A program made the translations under genes and the position numbers. The notes under the pieces were generated by a model. The model saw nothing but the letters and a program-made list of their open reading frames with translations. It did not search any database and had not been told where the DNA came from. A DNA stretch of 64,000 nucleotides. Source: Microcyclospora pomicola. Taxonomy: Eukaryota; Ascomycota; Dothideomycetes; Capnodiales. The stretch lies in contig NHNY01000005.1 in the NCBI GenBank assembly GCA_002786065.1, positions 930,001 through 994,000 of the forward strand. Reading direction: 5' to 3'. This document shows positions 9,859-20,400 of this stretch, piece after piece; within the stretch, counting starts at the first letter, position 1; the number at the start of each line of letters is the position of its first letter.

Positions 9859-10385
9859 CTACTCGCCACCCTCTGCAGCAGCAGCAGCAGCCGCCGTCGC
9901 CGCGCCCCCCACCCTCTCCCTCTGCGCGGGGCCAAAGCACGCCTCCCCACGCCTCAACGCCGCAACCAAAACCTCGACGCCCGCCGCGGAGAAATCCTTC
10001 GCGTTCCGTAACTTGACCAGATCATCGCCGAATTCCTTCGTCGTCTGGCGCAGGTAGAAGTCGGAGAACGCCTGCTGCGGATCCACCGTCGGACGTCGAC
10101 GGGACGGAGGCGGTGATTGCGAAGCTTGCGAATCGTCCTCTGAAAGTGCCTCCTCCCGTGCTGATGCTGATGACTTGAGCGATGGTTCTTGTGGCCGGGC
10201 GGGAGATGGTTCCCGCGAGGTGCTGGGGGATGAAGAATCTGAGGAGGAAGAGACTACACCGGGACTGTTAGTTGTGATTTTCGTGCGATAATCTGCGTTG
10301 CAGGCTGAAGGATGGGATGGAACAGACCTTGGGTGCGCGCCTTGCTCTTGCGCTTACGCTTGGAAACCACTTTTGTAGCCGCCAT
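9859..10385 (-). CDS. RSA3: Ribosome assembly protein 3 (Rsa3)
   Basis: Two exons, 10385..10328 and 10253..9859, give 150 residues. Exon 1 encodes a basic start (KRKRKSKARTQ). The intron is 74 nt with an unusual GTCTGT donor, but it has a textbook ACTAAC branch sequence 8 nt before the TGTAG acceptor. Splicing joins the basic head to a Ser-rich run (SSSSDSSSPS), the usual order in Rsa3 proteins. The conserved C-terminal domain (about residues 75-125) contains AFSDFYLRQTTKEFGDDLVKL followed by a helix ending in Ala-Leu-Arg-Arg-Gly. Family members act in nucleolar pre-60S assembly. The protein ends with an eight-Ala run encoded by a GCx repeat. A shorter alternative using a GTAAGC donor in exon 1 would destroy the basic head and is less likely. 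Confidence 0.85.
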
Positions 10386-10735
10386 ATCTACTGTGAAAGT
10401 TTCTATCAATCGTCAAGGTGAAAATGGGTTCTTAAGAACTCTGGTGTAAGTGGCGAGGGTGAGATGTCATTGGTCAGAAGGATGTTCTTAGCCTAAGGTA
10501 CGAGACTTGCTCTTGTGCTCCGTTCAATCTCGCCCATGGTCTTCTTATTGACATTTCATCGACATACACTTGCAGACACGCATGTAGGCAAGGAGGATGG
10601 TTCATGCAAGTTGCACGCGTTTGCGCATTTTATACTACAGTGTACAATACATCATTCGACACCTCGTATTCCAACAGTGACGCTCACCCAATCCCGCTAG
10701 AACGCTGCACTATATCCTTGCATCGCGACCATGTC
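10386..10735. other. Intergenic, NUP159 3' end to RSA3 start
   Basis: 350 bp between two minus-strand genes, acting as RSA3 promoter and NUP159 3' flank in head-to-tail order. No other feature was seen. Confidence 0.35.
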
Positions 10736-13700
10736 CTAAGCAGCGGGCTTCACAATTCTGGCCCCCCGCTTCTCAATACCAAGCCGAAGTGCCTGTAAGA
10801 CCTTGGCCCGGCCTTGCACCTTGACTTCGTAAGCATCGATTTCCTCCTCGGTCACATCTCGCATCTTCTTCTTTGCACTCCCATTCAGGCTGCTTGTACT
10901 GCGACCTAGGGCGCTCGCTTCAGGAGAGAACATGACTGATCGCCTTGCTGAAGGCGGTGTCCGCAGGCGACTGCCGAACATGCCACTCATGCCGAGCGCA
11001 TCACCATTCGCAGCCATGCGCGGTCGAGAAGCTCCTACACTGGCCCGTGGCGAGCTGTTTACAAGCCTGCTACCCCTGAGCTCCTTGATGAGGTCATCTT
11101 CGTAATCGGAAGTCAAGCTCAATGCTGCCATTCCACCCGGTAGCCGTCGGATTTTTGATTCGAGGACATCAATATCGCCGCTCTTCTGCTCAATCATGGC
11201 CGTCATCTTCATGATGGTGTTGGTGACAGCTTCGACGGTCGGCACGGCTTTGGCGGAAGCTGATTTGGTGTCTGCAGAAGCGACAGCGGACAGATCCGCA
11301 CGCAGAATAGTCATTGCCTCTTCGACCTGGGCAAGGAGCTTCTGTACCTTCTGAACACCCTGTCGGAGCTCAGACTGCTGAGCCTCGGCCTCCGCCGACA
11401 ACGGCGCGGCCATTTGCTTGGCGCGTTGCTCATGGTCGCCGTACGAAGCGATCTTCCGCCGGATATCTACCACGTTCGACCTGACTCGGCTGACCTCCAT
11501 ATCTTGATCGCGCAGGCTGTTGAGTTTACCGACTGGATCTTCGAGCTTTCCTTCCTCCAGCATCGTTGCCAGGGAAGTCTGTACGGTGGCAAGGTCATTG
11601 ACTTCATCCAGCGTCCAATTTTGTGAGCTCTCCAGATCGGCGCGATCTCGCGCACCTGACTGTTTCAGCTCCATGTGACCATCGACAAAGCTTTGCAAGG
11701 ACCGAGCGTTCCAACCAAGCGTTGTTATCATGCTGTTCACATCGCAAAAGACTTTTTCGATCGTCCCGCCCAACCCTTCTCTTGCAATTTGGCCTGCAAA
11801 ATCCTGATGCGCAACAAATGCTGCAACCTCCTTCGAGGGCTCCGCCTTGGTACTGATGATCTCCCGAAGACGAGCGTCATCGTCATCCTCCAGATCGCCT
11901 GCCTCAGGCTCAACCGGCTTCTGCACTGGTTGCTGTCGTTCAAGTGGTCTGGCAGGTGGCACAATGAACTTTTGACTCGCATTCGGTAGAGGCATGGGAG
12001 AAGTGTATGCAGCAGATGCAGAAGACCGGCCGAATCTCGAAGTGGGTGGCATAGGAGAGGTGACCGATCGCAAAGCATTCGCGCGTTGTGGACTTCCTCG
12101 CTGCGGACTAGGAGATCGCGGTGACTCTTGCACGTTACGCACTGGGGCGAAGCTTATAGGTGGGTTAGGAAAGCCAGCCGGCGTGAAACTGGTCCGCTTG
12201 TCGGTAGCTGGGGTAGTGGACTCTTCCCGAGCTTGCCGTCGTTCTGGTGAAGCTGGAGTGAGGCGAGCCTCGAAATCTGAAAGCGCTTTTGGATCGAAGA
12301 CGTGTGTTTCCTCCTCATCCTCATCCTCATCTTCCTCCTCCTCTCCTCCCTCGCCATCATCCTCTTCCTCGTCGTCCTCCTCTTCCACATCATCATCATC
12401 ATCTTCATCGTCCCACTCTTCATCCTCATCATCAGGTAAGCCCACTTCCGAAGCAGCTGCCTCAGAGAACGTTTCATTACCAAGGTCCACAGGTGGTGTC
12501 GCAGAAGTAGGAGGTTCTGCGGCGAATTGCTTTGCAACCTCTTCCACCTTCGCCGGCGTAGAACCTGCCTCGGTTGGACTTGGCGGAACATCCATCGGGG
12601 GTAAATCGCCGGTAAATCTCTTGGCTTTGTAGTTGAGCGGATCAGGATCATTCTTCGGTGGTGCAGGCGTGCTCTCGGGGATATCGGCAGGAGGGACGTC
12701 ATTTGCGAACCGCTTAGGAGTGTACTTGAGTGGATCAAATGCAGACGATGCTGCAGCTGTATCTGACCCGTTCTGTGACTTGATCCCAGATGTCGTGGGC
12801 GCTTCAGGAATGTCATTCAGCTTTGGGCCATCTTCTGTGCCAGGCTCCTTCTTTACGCTTGGTCCTGATTCAGCATCCGAGCCTAATCCACTCAAAAACG
12901 TGCCGGTGTTGCCGAAGAGAGAGGATGAAGAGCCCTCTGGTTTTGGTAGATCGTCTTTCGCAGTGCCGTCCCCTTGGAACGTGGAACCCACTTTGAATCC
13001 ACTGCCGAAACCGAACAATCCTTTACCCTCTTTCTGCTCTCCTGTAGCCTTGGCCGAATCACCATCGTCCATGGTCTCTTCGCGGATCTGTGATGGTTTT
13101 CCGAAGCTACTGTTTTGTGAAGGTGTACCGAAAGGTCCGACAGTGCTACCCGTGGCGAAACTGAAACCAGATCCGAACGACGTGGTTGAGCCGGAGGCCT
13201 CGTTGGGTAGCGCTGGCTTTGCTCCGAATGCATTTTTAGAGTCCGACCCAGCAATCTGTGCAAATGGAGAAGCTTTCACAGTACTTGAGCCCCAGCCCGA
13301 TGCGAATGGCGTACTGTTGGTGTCGCCAGAAGGCTTACCAAAAGCAGCAAAGGGAGATTGTGCACCTGTGTTGGAGCCGAAAGGGCTGGGTGCTGCTTCG
13401 TTCGGCTTGACTTGCTGTGTTGCTGGAGGTGCACCCCACGGCGACGGTTTGTTCGCTCCCATGCCACCCACCTGACCAAATCCGGCACCTACACCGATCG
13501 ATGTGGCCGAGCCGAACGCTGGTTTAGAGTCAGTAGTAGCTGCACCCGGACCCGCCGAAGTCGAAGCTCCCCATGGCGAAGGTTTATGACCGAGCGCAGA
13601 TATACCGCCGAACGCAGTTGAGCCGAAGGTACTCCCCTGACCAACAGCAGAGGGCGACCCGAAGGCAGGAGTTTGAGGCAGCGTTGATTGACTGCTTTGA

Positions 13701-15406
13701 CCAAAAGCTGGTTTAGGTCCAAAGCCTGACATACCTCCCGTTGAGTTTTGCGGGTTTGATGCCTGGCCAAATGTTGAGGTCGAACCAAATGTTGGCGTCT
13801 GCGGATTCTTTGCAGCCTGTCCAAAAGTAGAGACAGATCCAAAAGCTGGCACCTGCCCCGGTGTTGATGCAGAGCCGAACGTCGATGTCTTCGCTGCTAC
13901 ATTGCCAAAAGTAGGTGTAGAATTAAATGCGGAGGCCTTGTGTGCAGACGACGCACTGGGCGTGGACGCGCTTACAGCATCACCGCTGGGAGCAGCTACC
14001 ATACCAGGATAGATGGTCTTGTTGTAGAGTGACTCGTCATACATCACCCACCATATGCTCAGGATCCCTTCGTTGTTCAACAAGCACAATGCAGGAAGTG
14101 GAACTGGAGCTTCTTCGAGTTCTTCATCACCAGGGATCGGGCGCTTGATCTTCTCTGTGTTGTTTAGGGTGGCGCTTAGATCCAAAGCCATACCAATCGG
14201 ACTGGTCTCGGACATTTCATCAACCACACTTAGAGGCAATGGTGCACCACGGCCGTCGGTCAGGCCGGTAGTCGTAAAAACCCCTCGCACATCGTTCGAG
14301 TTAGTACTGTCCAAGGCTACGCCGGATTTAGTCATCATGCCGGCGTCACTGGCGATGGTCGAGATCATTATAAGCATGTCGTCTAGATTCGGTGGCCACT
14401 TATTCAGCCTCTGGATGAAGTGACGTGCCGGTACACGCTTGTCCAGCATTCCAGGAGGCAACGGGTCTGGTACGTTTCGAAATTCAAACGTGTCTTGTCC
14501 TTTCCTGCGACTGACGAGGTGTAAAAGGGAATCCTGCCTCGGCGCCTGCCCCATCGAGTCATTCCCATCAGATTCCGCATAGACTGGAGAGTGAATAAGA
14601 AGGAAATCCGCGTTTTCTAGCCAATAGACTGATGTGAGTGGATAACCCGTAGCATCAGGCTCGGCCAAATTTCGCATCTGTGGAGGCAACGGAATGATGC
14701 TCTTGATGTTACCCTGGGGGTCAATCTGGACAGCTGTACCGTCTCGACGACCAGCAATGATTTGTTTTCCTAACTTCGACCATGATGCGCACGTCACGTT
14801 CTCGAGGAAGACTGCCTGACCACCAGCAGTGTTGATGAGTTTCCGTTCTTTCAGATCCGCAATGAGCAATTGGCCAGTCTCCAGAATGACGCCAAAGTAA
14901 TACAGGAACGGGTGCGCAGGATCAGGATTGGTGTTTGGGAGCAGTTGTTGCACACCCACACCATTGGTCGAGATTGTGAAGCTCGGCTCTTTCATTGGCA
15001 TCTGGTTTGTGTCGTACACCGCCAAACCCCCTCCCTGCTCAGCAGCAATCACTAGGCAGCTTTCATCTGCTGAGAAAGCAATCTGCGACACACGAGGGAT
15101 GGATATGGTCGACTGTGGAGAGAAGTTGACTACTTTTTCCGCATTACCGGCGCTTGCGATCAACGCATTGCGGGCATCCGTGGTCGAACCCACCACGAGT
15201 GTGTCTGGCCCTGCTGCAGCTATCAGGCCTTTGCGAGATGCCACACTCAGAAGTGAAGCAGACGCAGCGGGTTGATTGTTTTCCGGCCATGGGTTGGGTA
15301 GTAATCGAAGCTTGTGTTCTCCAGCTATTGCTCTGAAACCAATCCTTTCAGCAGTAATCGACTTCAGATCTTCCTCGGCGACTGGGATCCCCTCGACGGA
15401 CGCCAT
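10736..15406 (-). CDS. NUP159: FG-nucleoporin Nup159/Nup214 homologue
   Basis: One uninterrupted exon of 1,556 residues. The first ATG gives MASVEG; two upstream triplets in frame include only a GTG. Residues 1 to about 440 look like the N-terminal beta-propeller that docks the DEAD-box helicase Dbp5 for mRNP export (repeated short beta motifs, LLPNPWPENNQP near the start). Residues about 480-840 are a phenylalanine-glycine domain with many AFG, TFG, SFG and SPFG units separated by Ser/Thr/Gln/Pro linkers. An extreme Asp/Glu tract lies at about 992-1035. The C-terminal 350 residues are heptad-rich coiled coil expected to assemble with Nup82/Nsp1 on the cytoplasmic face of the pore. Length and domain order match the family. 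Confidence 0.93.
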   Translation of the reverse strand: MASVEGIPVAEEDLKSITAERIGFRAIAGEHKLRLLPNPWPENNQPAASASLLSVASRKGLIAAAGPDTLVVGSTTDARNALIASAGNAEKVVNFSPQSTISIPRVSQIAFSADESCLVIAAEQGGGLAVYDTNQMPMKEPSFTISTNGVGVQQLLPNTNPDPAHPFLYYFGVILETGQLLIADLKERKLINTAGGQAVFLENVTCASWSKLGKQIIAGRRDGTAVQIDPQGNIKSIIPLPPQMRNLAEPDATGYPLTSVYWLENADFLLIHSPVYAESDGNDSMGQAPRQDSLLHLVSRRKGQDTFEFRNVPDPLPPGMLDKRVPARHFIQRLNKWPPNLDDMLIMISTIASDAGMMTKSGVALDSTNSNDVRGVFTTTGLTDGRGAPLPLSVVDEMSETSPIGMALDLSATLNNTEKIKRPIPGDEELEEAPVPLPALCLLNNEGILSIWWVMYDESLYNKTIYPGMVAAPSGDAVSASTPSASSAHKASAFNSTPTFGNVAAKTSTFGSASTPGQVPAFGSVSTFGQAAKNPQTPTFGSTSTFGQASNPQNSTGGMSGFGPKPAFGQSSQSTLPQTPAFGSPSAVGQGSTFGSTAFGGISALGHKPSPWGASTSAGPGAATTDSKPAFGSATSIGVGAGFGQVGGMGANKPSPWGAPPATQQVKPNEAAPSPFGSNTGAQSPFAAFGKPSGDTNSTPFASGWGSSTVKASPFAQIAGSDSKNAFGAKPALPNEASGSTTSFGSGFSFATGSTVGPFGTPSQNSSFGKPSQIREETMDDGDSAKATGEQKEGKGLFGFGSGFKVGSTFQGDGTAKDDLPKPEGSSSSLFGNTGTFLSGLGSDAESGPSVKKEPGTEDGPKLNDIPEAPTTSGIKSQNGSDTAAASSAFDPLKYTPKRFANDVPPADIPESTPAPPKNDPDPLNYKAKRFTGDLPPMDVPPSPTEAGSTPAKVEEVAKQFAAEPPTSATPPVDLGNETFSEAAASEVGLPDDEDEEWDDEDDDDDVEEEDDEEEDDGEGGEEEEDEDEDEEETHVFDPKALSDFEARLTPASPERRQAREESTTPATDKRTSFTPAGFPNPPISFAPVRNVQESPRSPSPQRGSPQRANALRSVTSPMPPTSRFGRSSASAAYTSPMPLPNASQKFIVPPARPLERQQPVQKPVEPEAGDLEDDDDARLREIISTKAEPSKEVAAFVAHQDFAGQIAREGLGGTIEKVFCDVNSMITTLGWNARSLQSFVDGHMELKQSGARDRADLESSQNWTLDEVNDLATVQTSLATMLEEGKLEDPVGKLNSLRDQDMEVSRVRSNVVDIRRKIASYGDHEQRAKQMAAPLSAEAEAQQSELRQGVQKVQKLLAQVEEAMTILRADLSAVASADTKSASAKAVPTVEAVTNTIMKMTAMIEQKSGDIDVLESKIRRLPGGMAALSLTSDYEDDLIKELRGSRLVNSSPRASVGASRPRMAANGDALGMSGMFGSRLRTPPSARRSVMFSPEASALGRSTSSLNGSAKKKMRDVTEEEIDAYEVKVQGRAKVLQALRLGIEKRGARIVKPAA

Positions 15407-16048
15407 GCTGGTGTTGCGCACATGCAGGTGTTATGGAGAGCTAGTTCCGCTGAGCCAGTCTGAAGGATGCTTCCGCTCGATCGCCTCGTACACTCCGGGA
15501 GAGACTGAGTGCTAGGATTTGCAATGACTGCAGGTTGTGATTGTACAGGTCGACTGTGCACTGGAGCGTGATAAGCTCTGACGGCACTCAGCAGTCGAGG
15601 CGGCGTGTTGGAAATATCTTTGGAGCGGTTAGAAGTAGGCGAGACGTGACGCCGCGGGAGAGAGCGCGTCGTGCGTTGGTTGCCGAAAGTCGAAGTCTGC
15701 TGTTTGCAGGGAACAGGATGGATCAGAGGAATACTCGTCCGTGTTGGCAAACTCAGCGACGTTACAATTGAAGAGAACGAAGTTATGCTCTCGTAAAATA
15801 GCAATATTGCTGAAATACTCTCACATTCACATCGCCTCTCCCGTCAAGGGCTGCCTATTGTTCCATTCTCTAGCTATTGTAGACTCATCAATAGAAAGCG
15901 TGACGCCGTCACTAGGAGGAGAGCTAGGCTCAAGCTTCAAGGCAACCTCAGCCTACGAATCGTCACCCAGCGTCTGTCTATCGAAACACCAACATTGCAC
16001 CTTTGACACTTTCCCACACAGCTCAAAACACCAGGAACATTCAATAAG
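15407..16048. other. Divergent promoter region, NUP159 / PUP1
   Basis: 642 bp shared upstream region. I did not find the yeast proteasome control element GGTGGCAAA. No gene was seen. Confidence 0.35.
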
Positions 16049-16926
16049 ATGCCGGGATTCGATTTCACAAATTACAATCGCAACCTTGCGCTCCATGCCA
16101 AGGGTGTACCTCTCCCAAAGGCAACTTCAACTGGTACCACAATCGTCGGCGCTCTGTTCGATGGCGGCGTCGTGATTGCAGCAGACACCAGAGCTACTTC
16201 TGGTCCCATAGTAGCTGACAAGGTCAGACAACGCCTCGAAGTACAAGTATGCCAACAGCGCTGACAGGAGTATAGAACTGTGAAAAGCTTCATTACATTT
16301 CCCCTCAGATCTGGTGTGCAGGAGCTGGAACCGCCGCCGACACCGAATTTACCACGGCCCTCATCGCATCGAACATCGAGCTTCATGCTCTCTCAACCGA
16401 ACGCAAGCCTCGTGTCGTGACGGTCATGACACAACTGAAGCAACATCTCTTCCGCTACCAAGGGCACATTGGCGCATATTTGGTGGTGGCTGGCTGTGAC
16501 CCGACCGGAAGCCATCTCTTCACGGTACATGCACACGGTTCGACAGACAAGCTACCATATGTGACGATGGGCTCAGGTTCTCTGGCAGCGATGAGTGTGT
16601 TCGAGACGCAATGGAAGAAAGACTTGACACGAGAAGAGGCTGTGAAGCTGTGCGCGGATGCGATTCAAGCCGGTATCTTCAACGACTTGGGTTCTGGCAG
16701 CAATGTGGACGTTGCAGTCATCACACCGGAGAAGACCTCGCTGATGCGAAATTACATCCAGCCAAACGTGCGCGAGCAGAAGATGAGGAACTACAAATTC
16801 GCACGTGGCACGACTGCGGTACTGGACGAGAGGATCATCACGAGGGAGGAGATTTCGAAGTACGTGGTGGTAGAAGAGGTTGCGGATGGTGAGGGCGCAG
16901 TCGCGGAGAGGATGGATACGTCATAG
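16049..16926 (+). CDS. PUP1: 20S proteasome subunit beta-2 (Pup1, trypsin-like site)
   Basis: Exons 16049..16222 and 16276..16926 are joined across a 53-nt intron (GTCAGA...TATAG) and give 274 residues. Splicing produces the invariant block [15 protein letters not shown]. The propeptide ends at Gly29, so the mature enzyme starts with Thr30 in [20 protein letters not shown]. Asp and Lys catalytic partners follow (AADTRATSG and the VADKNC region). The C-terminal extension typical of beta-2, which wraps around beta-3, is present after about residue 240. This subunit carries the trypsin-like activity of the proteasome core. No anomalies. Confidence 0.97.
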
Positions 16927-17957
16927 AACGTCTGCAACTATGAATGTTCGGGCAGAGGAAGACAGCATCGGCGTGGTGTCAGGCGTCGCGAGATGGCGCA
17001 GCATCTCTGTATCATAGCATGACTCCGGATGGAGCGGCGAATACGATGTATGATTTTGAACCACATCTCGATCTGCAGTGCTTTCACCGTGAACGTTTTC
17101 GACGGGAGACGCGTCCGAGAGAATGGACGCGCCATCAAGATGAATATGCTATCCCGTTTCCATACCAATGTCGCAAACATGTGAAGGCCATTGGACCGAC
17201 TGAGACTAGATGGATAAAGTAGGAGACGAAGTGAAGAACATGGGTCGGAAGCAGTGATTTGTGTTCATGAACGATGCCACAGTCTATCTCGAATTCTCAA
17301 GGCGCACACAATAGGAGCCTCTGTATGATGCGGGCAAGGCTGCAGTCATCTTGAAGCTGCGAAACGTGTACGGTGTCTTTAAAAGAGGTGCATGACCATG
17401 GCCTTGTATAGACTGCAAGCCATGCACATCAGATGGAAGTACACACTGGGTGTGCTCTGCGTGACACATCTGAACGAGTCGACAACGAGTTTCGAGGTGG
17501 AGGCTGGAGCATGTCAAGATCACGGGGTCAAGCCATAGCCCGCTGAGATCTGCAACAACAACGACCAGCGGCGATGACAACAAGCCGCGCAACGAAGAAG
17601 CGCACGAGAAGCGCCCTCAATCGGCAGACGAGTGAACCATGGGCGCCGCGACTGCACCAGACGCGTTTCAACAAGATCGTCCTCATGGTAAGGGGAATAT
17701 TGTTTTGCAAAAGGCCACAAGCAGCCTAGCGCGGCTCGCTGGAGAGTTGGTGATAAGATGGAAGCGGCGTGGATGCTGCTGTCGTATATAAGCTCGACCC
17801 CACCTGGTTCGCTCGCGCGCCTGGACGCTCTCTCGACTCTCTTTCGCCTCACGTTCAATTACATCGCACCACCCACCACCAGTCTCTGCCTCATCCACGA
17901 CCTCACTTGCACATTCTTCAGCTTCTCACCTTTCTTCCCAACCCAATCACAATCGCA
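16927..17957. other. Intergenic region upstream of histone H1
   Basis: 1.03 kb. It contains PUP1 3' flank and the H1 promoter with a TATA box at 17785-17791. Minus-strand frames at 17520-17900 look like chance. Confidence 0.4.
17785..17791 (+). promoter_or_regulatory. TATA box of histone H1 gene
   Basis: TATATAA lies 167 bp upstream of the H1 ATG and is followed by a long CT-rich leader, as in highly expressed fungal genes. Confidence 0.5.
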
Positions 17958-19187
17958 ATGGCGCCCAAGAAAGCTGCTGCCACTGGAGCCAAGAAGAGCG
18001 CCGCCTCTGCTCCGGCTCACTCCAGCTACCAAGGTGAGTGCACTCAACTTCGCGCCACGACCGCATCGTGCAAGATCATGTCGTGACGGGTGCATCGCCG
18101 TGTAGCCCTGATGCTGACGATTCTCCTGTACAGACATGATCAAGGAGGCTATCATCTCCGTAAGTCCACAATTTCCGGCGCATTCGCATGATGGTTGCTC
18201 TCGTCGCAATCTTGCACATGCGAAACGCGCGAACGCGTCTCTTCCACAGGGCGCAGCCTCATTGATCGCTCTGAACTGTCACTAACGTTCTGTCATCAAC
18301 AGCTCAAGGACCGTAATGGTAGCAGGTCAGTCAATTTGCCACCTCGCCGTCGCCGCCGTCGCCATGCCAAGCTGTCTGCAAGCGTGACGTTCCGATCTGG
18401 TTCCATAGACTAACTTTCTTGTCTTCTTCACAGCCGTCAAGCTATCAAGAAATATGTTCAGGCGAACAACAATCTCAGCTCTGTTAGCGACGCTGCCTTC
18501 ACCACCCAATTCAACAAGGCTATCCAACGAGGCTCTGACACGGGTGTCTTTGCCCGGCCCAAGGGTACGTGTTCCCCAACGATCACTACAACGAACGATC
18601 GATCGCATGTCTCCGTCATTCGCACCGCGCAGTTCCACGCGTCGTTGCGAACATGCACCGTGTCAAATTCTCTCGTCACCGTCGTTGTGATCTCGTGCCT
18701 TGCTGACCTAGACGTCCCTCACAGGTGTTTCTGGCCCCGTGAAGCTTGCTGGTCCTGCCAAAGCCGCGGCCACCTCCACGACCAAGACTGCCACCAAGAC
18801 CGCAGCCCCAAAGACCGCCAAGGCAAAGACTGCCAAAGCTACCACCACCAAGAAAGCCCCAGTCAAGAAGACCGCCGCCGCCAAGCCTGCCACGAAGAAG
18901 GCCCCAGCCAAGAAGACTGCAACCAAGACTAAAGCTAACACCGGAAAGGCGCGCAAAGCTTCAACGGACGTAAGTGTGCCCGACCAAACCTCCACGTCAA
19001 TGCATTCCTGACATGACATGAACAGGCTCCTGCTGTCGTAGACAAGGCTCCAGTCGTCCTCGGCAAGACCAAGTCTGGCCGCGTCACCAAGTCAAAGGCA
19101 CCGCAACCAGAGAAGAAGGCCACCAAGGCGAAGGCTACTACCAAGAAGGCTGCCCCCAAGAAAGCCGCAGCAGCCAAGAAGGCATAG
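17958..19187 (+). CDS. Linker histone H1
   Basis: Six exons (17958..18033, 18134..18159, 18303..18325, 18434..18564, 18725..18969, 19026..19187) give 220 residues. All five introns have GT...AG ends and consistent phase. The winged-helix H15 domain lies at about 20-85: [29 protein letters not shown] is reconstructed only by splicing exons 1-4. It is followed by VSDAAFTTQFNKAIQRGSDTGVF and then GVSGPVKL. The remainder is a Lys/Ala/Pro tail with repeated KKAP, KKTA and TKT units. The protein binds linker DNA at the nucleosome dyad. Two exons are only 26 and 23 nt, which automated callers may miss. The rich intron content suits a polyadenylated, constitutively expressed H1 rather than a replication-type histone mRNA. 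Confidence 0.95.
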
Positions 19188-20400
19188 ATGACTTTCTTTT
19201 TTAATGATCTTCATGGCTCTTCTTTGGGCTTTATGCCCGACCCGCACTTTCTGTATGTGCTTCAGCGCTGGCGGACAGGTGGCGAACGGCGTTGACGGCC
19301 TCTTCTTTGTGTGATACCAAACCTTCCGTTCTTCTGCATCCATCTTCTGCACGAGGGAGTCGACATAACCGTCACCGCTTGCACTGCGGCGATCGCAATG
19401 CCTTTTCGGTATGGATACTGGCGTTACGCGGGGTTGCAATGATTAATGGGATGTTCTTATGAACCGCGCGAAGACATAGCTTTGGCAATGAATTCCTTCT
19501 CCATCAGATTTTCTTGTTCTTCTGTGACGGTGCTTGGAAATGCTTCGATGCGAAAAACACGACCACGCATCCATCGTACTAGTAAACAATGCTTCCTGGG
19601 AGCGCAGTCAACCTGCTTGTCCATCCGTGGATATTCTTAGGTATGAGCACGGTTCCAGAACACGTCTACGATACGAAGAGTAGGGCATAGTCTTCCGCAA
19701 ACTGGTTCGCCTGTGTGATTCCAGTGGTGAGATGACACAACCTCAACGGCTTTATCGATGCACGTTCCAGTCGTTACACGCTCACATCCAGCGCAAATGG
19801 CACGTGTCTTGGCTGACATCAGTGATGAAACCTCATGTATCGATGAATGCGTACTGTGTTGCTTGAGCAAAGTGCGACATACCATAAGAGGAGCGTCACT
19901 TGTATGTTTGAGGAGAGGAATCTTACCAAGGAGTAAAGCCTCGTGTATATATGCGGTGCGTTGTGCATGTGACGTGGTGTGCTGGAATAAAGTTATGCAT
20001 GGGTTGTTTGGCGAACAGCAACTTCGGACGCCGTAATCCCGATCCATCGTGCTGACTGGGTCCAATCGACCTGGGACTGGCCAACATTCCGAGCCACGCT
20101 CCAGCTGCCCAGCTTCCCTTCCCACGGGCTTGTACCTGCATCACATCCTCTCCTGTGTCCTGTATCTATCTCGTGGAAAGAAGGCCTTATTTACCATTGA
20201 GGATAGATCTATCCCAGCATCCGCACCGAAATAGCGCAGGCGTGGTTTGTCCTGTCACGACCTAGCGACCTTCAGGCTGCCGAAAACCCGCATGATCCTA
20301 CGAACTGGCGACTCCCACGGCACGCCGACCCCTGGACGGGGAGCATGAGCTCTTGAGGAAGTCGCTCGAGCTCAATGCCGCGACGAGAGGGGGCATCTTC
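19188..20400. other. Intergenic region, H1 3' end to PIP5K
   Basis: 1.2 kb with no supported gene. It probably contains the PIP5K promoter and a long 5' leader. The frame open before the first kinase ATG begins only with a TTG at 20353. Confidence 0.4.

Noticed and set aside
11994-12632. Plus-strand Ser-rich frame antisense to NUP159
   Set aside because: The long Ser run is simply the complement of the Asp/Glu codon tract of the nucleoporin.
20353-20400. Upstream extension of the PIP5K frame from a TTG
   Set aside because: Not a standard nuclear start; the ATG at 20401 begins a sensible disordered head.
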